A stretch of 64,000 nt of DNA from Cannabis sativa (taxonomy: Eukaryota > Streptophyta > Magnoliopsida > Rosales > Cannabaceae), in contig NC_083605.1 of NCBI RefSeq assembly GCF_029168945.1, forward strand, positions 18,799,280 through 18,863,279, given 5' to 3'. The notes beneath the pieces were generated by a model. It saw only the letters and a list, made by a program, of their open reading frames with translations. It did not search any database and was not told the origin of the DNA. Made by a program: the position numbers and the translations under genes. This document shows positions 57,601-64,000 of this stretch, in pieces (within the stretch, counting starts at the first letter, position 1; each line of letters starts with the position of its first letter).

Positions 57601-59111
57601 ACAGACAGGAAATTTAAAGACTCATGTGGGTTGATGATGGAGTTTCCTTGCTGGCCAACAATCTGGTACAAGCCATCTCTAAGTGTCCCTTGGAGAAGCA
57701 CCTTCTTTGTGTCCAGATCCTTCACAAAACATTGTTTGGCAAAAAATTCAACAAACACATTATTTTCAGATGTCAACTGAGATATGCTCAACAAATTTTT
57801 AGTGATGTTAGGCACATGTAAGACATTTTTCAAAACCAGAGACTTATTATCAAGAGAGATTAGAGAGCTAGTACCAATGTGAGCAATTTTTAAATGGTTA
57901 CCATTGCCAACTGTAAGAGTTTCCTCACCATTGTAATCAGTCCTTTGAGTCATGTTATTGGTGTCTGTGGTGATATGGCTGCTGGCTCCTGAGTCTACAT
58001 ACCAAGCTCCATCCTCCACCATTTCAGGTGTAGCGACAAAAGCAGAAGCACCATTATTGTTCCCACTTTGAGCCCCTTTTCCACCAGAACCAGTACCACC
58101 AGCAGATGGATCAGAACCCATGTAATTTTCATCATAACGGTTGTAGCAGTAGGCTGCCGAATGCCCATATCGACCACAGACCTGACAAGTTGGTTTGGAG
58201 TTGTTGCTCCTTCCACCTCCTCTACCTCTGAATCTGCCTGGACTCCTGCCTCCTCTTTGATGACTCGGATTGCCACGACTTCCTGTGGCAGCTTGACCAT
58301 TGTGGCTGCCTCTATTTCCAGAAAAACTTGAAGACTTAGTTGCAGCAACATTAGCAGTTGGGGAAGACAGATTCAAGTTTTTGGTGGCTCCTGAAAGTGT
58401 TGTTAATCTGTCGAGTTTGCTGTCGAAACTTAGAAGGATGTCTTGCAACTCCTGCCAGGTAGTGGAAATTCTGGCTTCAACTTGAAGAACAATAGGGAGA
58501 TACTCGATATCGAGACCCGAGAGAATATTCGACACCAGCTGCTTCTCTGGGTAGGGATCACCTGCTAACGCCAATACATCAGCCCATTGGCGTTTTTGTC
58601 GAAGGTATTCAGCCATGGACATTGCTCCTTTCCTGGCTGTTTGTATTTTGGTGCGATAGTCGTCCATCTTCACACGAGAATGAGCTCCAAATAGTGTCTC
58701 CAAGGCTTGCCACAGGCTTGAAGACGACTCACAACCCATCACTTCAGTAGCGATACTCTCCGTCATTGATCCATAAAGCCATCCAAGCAACAACTGATCA
58801 TTTACAATCCAGATTTCAAATTCTGGGTTTACTGTGACACTTTCTTCTCCTGTTGACGAGTCTGTGGGAAGAAACTCGATTGGTTTCACTTTGGTACCTT
58901 TTAGATATCCATCCAATCGATGACCGCGAACAATGGCAGAAACCATTGTTTTCCACAACGTATAGTTGTTTCTGTCGAGTTTTAGGGCAAAGGGTTGGTT
59001 CAAGGTTGTGACAACTTGAGATCCTACAGCACCTGCTGAAGGGATAGACGACTGAGCCATGATGCTCGAGACACTGTGTTCACCTGAACGAGCTGGAGTA
59101 TGTTCTGCCAT
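54669..59111 (-). CDS. Copia gag-pol polyprotein, 1480 aa, intact
   Basis: Domains in order: UBN2-type gag (about 40-240, DRNNYTLWKTMVSAIVRG); a glycine/arginine-rich stretch and CCHC zinc knuckle (C309, C312, H317, C322); aspartic protease DSG (373-375); GAG-pre-integrase (WHKRLGHPSS, 531 on; CEACQYGKSH); integrase with D593, D656 and E690; RT (NKWVYKVKLNADSTFQRYKA near 1010 and YVDD at 1157-1160); and RNase H (TGYSDADWACCPDDRRSVAG from about 1317, SSTESEYRAL). It codes for virion core, processing, cDNA synthesis and integration from a single frame with no frameshift or stop. The start ATG follows the PBS by about 40 nt. The stop lies within the 3' LTR. Overlapping frames on both strands are shadows. 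Confidence 0.97.
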   Translation of the reverse strand: MAEHTPARSGEHSVSSIMAQSSIPSAGAVGSQVVTTLNQPFALKLDRNNYTLWKTMVSAIVRGHRLDGYLKGTKVKPIEFLPTDSSTGEESVTVNPEFEIWIVNDQLLLGWLYGSMTESIATEVMGCESSSSLWQALETLFGAHSRVKMDDYRTKIQTARKGAMSMAEYLRQKRQWADVLALAGDPYPEKQLVSNILSGLDIEYLPIVLQVEARISTTWQELQDILLSFDSKLDRLTTLSGATKNLNLSSPTANVAATKSSSFSGNRGSHNGQAATGSRGNPSHQRGGRSPGRFRGRGGGRSNNSKPTCQVCGRYGHSAAYCYNRYDENYMGSDPSAGGTGSGGKGAQSGNNNGASAFVATPEMVEDGAWYVDSGASSHITTDTNNMTQRTDYNGEETLTVGNGNHLKIAHIGTSSLISLDNKSLVLKNVLHVPNITKNLLSISQLTSENNVFVEFFAKQCFVKDLDTKKVLLQGTLRDGLYQIVGQQGNSIINPHESLNFLSVKPFTGVVFKSKDQQVAESQSSSLKDKWHKRLGHPSSRVMSQVLSILNVKPAINEKEKFCEACQYGKSHALPFNINPNRAKNPLELIHTDLWGPAPIISNTNYKFYIHFVDDYSRYTWIYPLKTKNEALSAFVQFKTLVENQFERKVKALKTDWGGEFQSFAECVVQNGIDFQHSCPHTSAQNGRAERKHRHIVEMGLTLLAQAHMPLKFWWDSFQTAVYLINRLPTTVLKNQSPYEVVYGRKPDYKFLKVFGVACYPCIRPYQTHKFQFHSVKCVNLGYSDAHKGYKCLSSTGRLYISRNVIFNEDDFPFRTGFLNNYQPEKSICVSVPSWSALFQSNNSSGVRNSEQSGTQAAASQVPGEDTLTISDSSDQNQVMQTDPSAISSGFLENSPTGITHSPNSSSNNSRHSPTDLNDVSNEPAQETVPIAPFHPMVTRSKAGIFKPKVYLGQSQWNCDNEEPTNVEEALRHKGWNRAMSTEMIALKRNGTWILVPRSEGMNIIGNKWVYKVKLNADSTFQRYKARLVAKGFNQRPGIDFGETYSPVVKASTVRIILTIAVAKSWDIRQLDINNAFLNGELQEDVYMEQPQGFVDASKPDYVCKLVKSLYGLKQAPRAWYDRLKATLITWNFKNSKADSSLFFYKIPGLIIMVLIYVDDIIVTGNNTIKLNQFINKLHAEFALKDLGPLHYFLGIEVHRDETGLYLNQGKYVKELLTRTGMIHLKPCSTPMTVGKPLSKADGELLHNPTEYRSIIGGLQYLTHTRPDLSFAVNKLSQFLQAPTTAHWSAAKRVLRYLKGTIHHGIHIKTSDRLAITGYSDADWACCPDDRRSVAGYCVYLGDTLVSWSSKKQAVVSRSSTESEYRALAQVSAEIAWIQALLQEFAFPLHYTPITWCDNMGASALAANPVYHARTKHIELDVHFVRDKVLSKSLEIRYVPSSDQIADCLTKSLTNHRFHFLVDKLGVVETPPSLRWGVKK

Positions 59112-59149
59112 GGAGCTGAGACAAGAAGGGCACCACCGGTGCAGAAGAT

Positions 59150-59161
59150 GCTCTGATACCA
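59150..59161 (-). promoter_or_regulatory. Primer-binding site of the intact Copia
   Basis: The minus strand reads TGGTATCAGAGC, complementary to initiator tRNA-Met, directly after the 5' LTR. Confidence 0.92.
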
Positions 59162-59450
59162 GGTTCGAAAAACAGAGTAAACAGAGAGATGAAGAAACAA
59201 AGCAATAAAATGAAAAGCTCAGCTCAATGAATAAGAGTCTGGCCTATTGTATTTATATTTACTGGTAGGTACATACAGGAATCATCTAGAATAATTATTG
59301 TACACATTACACACGTTTTGAAATAATAAAAGGAATATTCTGACAAAGGGAATAAAGTTTGTTAGTCTAGGGAATGGTACAAAACGGTTATGACACCTCA
59401 GCAAGAATATACAGCAGATATACAGCAGTGGGAGAATTCATTTCTTAACA
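59162..59450 (-). repeat. 5' LTR of the intact Copia
   Basis: Near-identical to 54393-54681. A TATA box (minus strand TATAAATA, 59250-59257) is present. Confidence 0.95.
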
Positions 59451-59455
59451 ACGTA

Positions 59456-60226
59456 TGTTTGTAATTTTAACTCCATGTTATTATTTGTTGGATTGTGCAC
59501 GACAGGGACGTATTGTTGAAAGACAAAATAGTGGTCCGGATTCAGGCAGGTGTTTTACCATAGCTAATAAGGTGGTTAGAGTTAGGACTCTAAATCAGGG
59601 TGGAAGTTAGGCTACTTTTCGCCATAGCAAGATTCAAGGCGGATGGGGTACATCAACAAAAGTTGATTTAGATGATAAACGTTACCTCCAATCTTAGGAT
59701 TAGATAACTTTACAAAATCTGTTCAACACTTTCCTCTTTTCAAATATATAGATATAAATATTTGGTTTTTTTTTTTTTAATATTGAAAAATATGAGCATG
59801 ATGGAAATTTTAAACAATTATATATAGGTGCGTTTTCATATAGGTTTTTTTTTTTATTTTTTTTTTTTTAAAAAAAAAGATATATACAAAAAAGACAATT
59901 ATATTACCAAAGTAGAGTGGGCCGATGTTTTAAACATATGTACAACCCATAAACTAAAAATCACAAAAATACTTCTTCTAAACCTTGAATCGCACGAAGC
60001 AAAAAACTTACTTAAGCAAGTTTCGATTGATTAATTTAGCAAGCCAATTAAAACGAAACCCAATCAGTCGAAGAACCACCATTAATTCTGGCGACTTCAC
60101 CTGAAAAGAAGACTGGAATCAATTCAAACACATGCTGTTTTTTATTGATGAAAAAAAGTACAGAAAAATTGGTTCGAAACTAAAATTCAACCTTGAATTC
60201 CACTTTAATTTGCAGAAAACTTATCT
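59456..60226. other. Intergenic stretch right of the intact Copia
   Basis: It holds a homopolymer T/A run (59845-59880) and no convincing gene. The first 250 bp are less AT-rich than the rest and may belong to the region downstream of the coiled-coil gene or to an old transposon. Confidence 0.4.
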
Positions 60227-60620
60227 TCCTAATATCATTTTTCCTATTCATAAAACGTAGATCTATAAATAGATTTGGAGTTCTTGATCAAATTAAATCA
60301 GGTGTAAACTAAAAAAAATTATCAATACACTAGCTAATATTTGTCCTGTTGCATTAACGTTTTTTTTCTAGATTTATTTATGATAGATTTATTCATATTA
60401 AATCACGAATAACAAAGATTTATTCATCCTCCTAATATCATTTTTCATATTCATAAAACATAGATCTATAAATAGATTTGGAGTTCTTGATCAAATTAAA
60501 TTAGGTATAAACTAAAAAAAATTATCAATATACTAGCTAATATTTCTCCTGTTGCATTAATGTTTTTTTTTAGATTTTTTTATGATAGATTTATTCATAT
60601 TAAATCACGAATAACAAAGA
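60227..60620. repeat. 203-bp tandem duplication
   Basis: TCCTAATATCATTTTTC starts at 60227 and again at 60430. The two units stay about 90% alike through CATATTAAATCACGAATAAC, differing by scattered substitutions. Confidence 0.88.
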
Positions 60621-61229
60621 AAATTTAAATTCAGTTAGAGCCACGTAAATAGAAACATCGTTCTAATTTTTAAGTTTCTACCTAGTTGTATTGCAGTTGC
60701 ATTAATATTTTACTAATGCTCTGAAACTAGACATATCAATAATTACAAACTAATAATGATACAATAATTTTTATAATATTTATAGGTATTTTATATTGAC
60801 AATCCAACACAAAGCTCTTTAAAAAAAATTATAACATGAAAAGTTTTATTAATATATTTATTTGGTTGTCATAAAGTTGGATTATAGAATTGTAATAGTT
60901 GTTTCTCCATATAATATTATTGAGGTATAATTGATTGTTGATCAGTGAAAAAAATATTTGATTTTTTTTTTCATGACAATGTTATTCAAATTTTCTATTT
61001 CTAGTTGCAATTAAGTTGTATATTAGTTGAATAATAGTTGTGCTACTACAATATTATTATTTAAAAAAAAAATAGGGCTCAAAATTGGCAATGCACGACT
61101 CGTACAAAGAGAACTCGATTGTGGTAAGTTTTGTTTGTATTACATAAAGGTATTATTAGTTGTTTTAAGGTTTACTATTAGCCGACTCACAGTAAATATA
61201 ACTATTGCAATACAGTTTCATGTTTGTTA
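60621..61229. other. AT-rich intergenic stretch
   Basis: Nothing recognisable. The 93-codon frame at 61027-61308 has no resemblance to known proteins. Confidence 0.4.
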
Positions 61230-62947
61230 TCCCATAGGTTTCAATTTTGCTATTTATTTAACTCATCTTTCTTTTCACAAATGCCATATTTTTATTCTAA
61301 CTCTATAAATATCAATTCTATCTATTTAATAATTATAATATTTTTTTTTTGGATCAAAGGAGAAAATGCTCATTAATCAACAAGCTAAAGCCTAAAAAGG
61401 CTCGGCAACTAGCCAAACAACAAACCTGACTCAGGCTAAGATTCTATTAATTAGCCTTTGACTAATGGTATCTATCTTCCTTTAGCTATCGTTATACAAC
61501 CTGTATTTTGCAATCTTTTTAATCTCTTTTACAATGTAAATCACCATGTAAGCATTATCATCATGTATACATTTATTCCTATTCATCCAAATAAAATAAA
61601 CAGTAGCAGCCAGCAAAAAGATCACAATTCTATCCTTAAAACAGTCTCTTGTTGCAGTCAAAAAATTCCTCCAGCAGCTGAATTGAGTGCTCCAAGCCTG
61701 AAAACCCAGCCAGTTGAATATCTCATCAACCACCTGTCTTGGGTACAAACAATCAAAGAATTAATTATCAAATAAAATTGTCATTTAATTTATTTATTAA
61801 TTAGACCTTATAAAGTCTCTTAATCAACAAATAAACCCTAAATCCTCTTTTCTTCTCAAATAAGCCCTTAGTGAAAATTCACAAACAAAACATAGTCTTA
61901 TTAAAAGTCTTATTGATTAAAACTAATTAAATGAGATTACAAAATAATATTATCTCAGTTAGTGCGGGGACCATAATCCTATGTAATCAAGCTCCCAATA
62001 AGTAGATCTAAAATTTACTAAGTAAATTTCTTAACTTATTAGCTTTTCTTGACTGCTATAGATTTGAAATTGCACTTCTGATTACATAGAACACTCTATA
62101 TACCAAAAAATAGATGCGCTTTGAATTACTCATTGTTTCATTCCAAATAATTAAAGATCCTTTATAGATGATCTATTGAGTAGGGATAACCGTTCTACCC
62201 TTCAATGTATTTTATTCTTAAGTCACTTAGATACTTGTAAATAATATTTTAGTAAACTAATATAACTACTAAAATGAGCGCTCAATCATTTATTGCGTTA
62301 AGCCAAGCTTGAAGGAATCATCGTTTCACATCTAATAGTTATAGAAGCTATAGATTCTATATCTATAATTAGTGCTCCCACTCAATTGTACCACCATGTT
62401 CCCAAGATGTAAGTATTGAAAAGATCTACTTGGTCATCTTTAACGAACAAGTCAAAGAACATGAATAATACATTTAAGACCGAACCTAACTATATCAGAA
62501 TTAAAATCTATTGACCTAATACCAACTAACCAATATTGATTTCGAAAGATATAACGTTAAGTTTATGATATCTTATCCAATGTCAATATCGGTCCAGTCC
62601 AGTGTATACTGCATACATCTGATACTAGTATACTTTACTAATACTCTGAAATAGACATACCAGTAATCCAAGTGTAAGTAAACTTTATCGTTGATTATCA
62701 CGTCAGTGTAAATCCTATGTACTGTCAAATAATTGGACATAAACTTTAAAACATATAATCATGATTATTTTTTACTGTGTAGATAACATTATAATCATGA
62801 ATAAATATATATTTTTGATTTAATAAAATTTATACATTAAACATATATTCATATGAACTATGTAGCATAAAATGATTTTTAATCTTTTATTAATTAATAA
62901 ATATGATTATATTGAAGTAGATTTTATTTAGGGCATAAAATCCCAAT
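61230..62947 (-). mobile_element. Truncated LTR of the Copia family
   Basis: From ATTTTGCTATTTATTTAAC onward it follows the family LTR (ATAAAGTCTCTTAATCAAC, GTGCGGGGACCATAATC, AGTGCTCCCACTCAATTG) and ends GGGCATAAAATCCCAATA, a mutated CCCAACA. The first several hundred bases are missing, and a LINE tail is inserted at 61341. It is the most diverged copy in the window. Confidence 0.75.
61341..61757 (-). mobile_element. 5'-truncated LINE 3' end inserted in the LTR
   Basis: The minus strand reads QAWSTQFSCWRNFLTATRD and VYFIWMNRNKCIHDD, the region between zinc finger and RNase H of plant LINEs, and ends in a poly-A (plus-strand T run at 61342-61351). AATTAT-like sequence lies on both sides, as a short target duplication would. 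Confidence 0.7.
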
Positions 62948-64000
62948 AGATCCGTGAAGGGAGCTTTCTTAGGTTATGCCTTAGGAACCAATGGGTATAG
63001 AATCTACATTTCTAGGAAGGGTAAACCAAAAGTTGTAGTTGCTAGAAATAATTTTTTTAATGAGTTGGAATATCCTCACTTAACCTTCAAGAAAGGTAGT
63101 GTGTCTCCGTGTGATGTAGGAATAAATGGAGTACAGAACGAAGCTCCTAGAAGAAGGCTCATAGGCGAAAGTTAGCATGGAACGAGAAGATAATGCGCAA
63201 ACGGAAGCTACTACGGAGCCAGAAGAACAAGATAATGAAGACCAAACAAAGGTGCTAGATGGATTCGAACAGACAGGTTTGGAAGGTTATCAGTTGGCTT
63301 GTGATAGAACCCGAAGAGAGATTTATCCTCTAGCAAGGTTCGCAGAAGCAAACATAAAGCATTTACACTGGCGGTAGTTCAATATATTAAAATTGAAGAG
63401 CCTAAAAGCTATGAAGAGGTAATTTCATTTGAAAACAATGCTAAATGGCTTCAGGGCATGGATGAGGAGATAGATTCACTCTGAAAGAATAAGACTTAGG
63501 TAGTTGTACCGAAGTCGGAGAACAAGAAGATTATGGAGTGTAAAGGAATTCTCAAAGTGAAAGAGGGAATTAATGAGAATGAAATAGTGAGATTCAAAGC
63601 CAAGTTAGTGGCTAAGGGTTTTACTTAGGTGGAAGGTATAGACTACATAAAAATCTTCTCACTTGTGGTAAAATACAAGACAATAAGGTTAATTTTGTCC
63701 TTGGCAGCTCAATTGGAGTTCAAAGTTGAACAGCTTGATGTTAAGACTGCTTTTCTGAATGAATTCTTTGATGAAGAGATCTATTTGAAGCAACTACCTG
63801 GGTTTGAGGTGGAAGGGAAAGGAGTTGAATTGGTGTGCAAGCTTAACAAATCCCTATATGGTCTGAAACTATCCCCAAGGCAATGGAATAAGAAATTCCA
63901 GTTTGTATATGCATCAAATCAGGTTCAACCTTTTGCATAGGATCACTGCTTATATTTCAAGAATCTGGAGCAATCTACATTCGTGTTCTTTTTGCTTTAT
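62948..64000 (+). pseudogene. Decayed Copia pol fragment (integrase end to RT), runs off right edge
   Basis: The plus strand reads GAFLGYALGTNGYRIYIS near 62962 (the end of Copia integrase). Then come KSYEEVISFENNAKWLQGMD near 63405, FKAKLVAKGFT followed by a stop near 63627, and VEQLDVKTAFLNEFFDEEIY and CKLNKSLYGLKLSPRQWNKK (63629-63940). Stops at about 63173, 63375, 63482 and 63938 make it inactive. It is on the opposite strand to the adjoining LTR fragment, so the two belong to different insertions. Confidence 0.85.

Larger units (their letters stand above)
54393..59450 (-). mobile_element. Intact, recent Copia element (Ale-like) with identical-looking LTRs
   Basis: LTRs 54393-54681 and 59162-59450 are both 289 bp and differ at about two bases. 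The TSD ACGTA is perfect (54388-54392 and 59451-59455). PBS, purine tract and a complete gag-pol are present. Short LTRs and a single frame fit the Ale/Retrofit lineage. Everything needed for autonomous movement is visible. Confidence 0.96.

Noticed and set aside
56071..58485. Several plus- and minus-strand frames of 60-120 codons
   Set aside because: They are shadows of the intact Copia gag-pol.
54669..59111. Long open frame as a host gene
   Set aside because: Gag, protease, integrase, RT and RNase H domains, flanking LTRs, PBS and TSD show it is a retrotransposon.
62954..63377. Two short plus-strand frames as small genes
   Set aside because: They are stop-separated pieces of a decayed Copia pol.

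Overview
The window looks like nuclear DNA of a eudicot plant. It is AT-rich, it carries two spliced plant-type genes with GT-AG introns, and most of the rest is plant LTR retrotransposons (Copia and Gypsy), a LINE, Helitrons and a SINE-like repeat. The species cannot be read from the sequence; a rosid, perhaps Cannabaceae, is only a guess. No rRNA, functional tRNA, CRISPR array or prokaryotic gene was seen.

Layout. (1) 1-2497: 5' part of a minus-strand ankyrin-repeat gene running off the left edge, with a SINE-like repeat in its first intron. (2) 2688-4489: two non-autonomous Helitrons in the same orientation, 6 bp apart. (3) 4490-about 9485: a 5'-truncated, decayed minus-strand LINE, interrupted by a solo LTR (5672-7520, TSD CATTC) and by two intron-like insertions that keep the reading frame. 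(4) 10296-14842: a degraded LTR-like sequence split by a solo LTR, which itself holds a second solo LTR of the same family (TSD GATTT). (5) 15211-46696: remains of a plus-strand open frame, possibly the antisense extra ORF of a Tat-type Gypsy element. It is split at 16178/45906 by a 29.7 kb nest.

The nest (16179-45900, TSD ATGTC) is one minus-strand Copia element. Its 5' LTR is 43875-45900 and its 3' LTR is 16179-18047. Three later insertions sit inside it: a Gypsy chromovirus with both LTRs (19643-28363, TSD TTAAT), a solo LTR (28491-30560, TSD ACTTT), and an opposite-strand relative of the same Copia family (about 33721-42154, first LTR truncated). Taking out the insertions restores the order leader, gag, protease, integrase, RT, RNase H.

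(6) 46697-50964: Tat-like debris, with 47-bp tandem repeats, a gag C-terminal fragment on the minus strand and a candidate LTR. (7) 51773-53833: a complete four-exon plus-strand gene for a 202-residue basic/coiled-coil protein that I do not recognise. (8) 54393-59450: an intact, recent Copia element with near-identical 289-bp LTRs, TSD ACGTA and an uninterrupted 1480-codon gag-pol. (9) 59456-64000: AT-rich sequence with a 203-bp tandem duplication, an LTR-family fragment cut by a LINE tail, and a decayed plus-strand Copia pol.

Only the ankyrin gene and the coiled-coil gene look like host genes; only the 54-59 kb Copia looks able to encode its own proteins. The most unusual signals are a repeated set of hairpins with a shared CUAAU-type loop in the Copia leader, a GC-rich multi-hairpin island just after the primer-binding site, the paired Helitrons, and the frame-preserving introns in the LINE.
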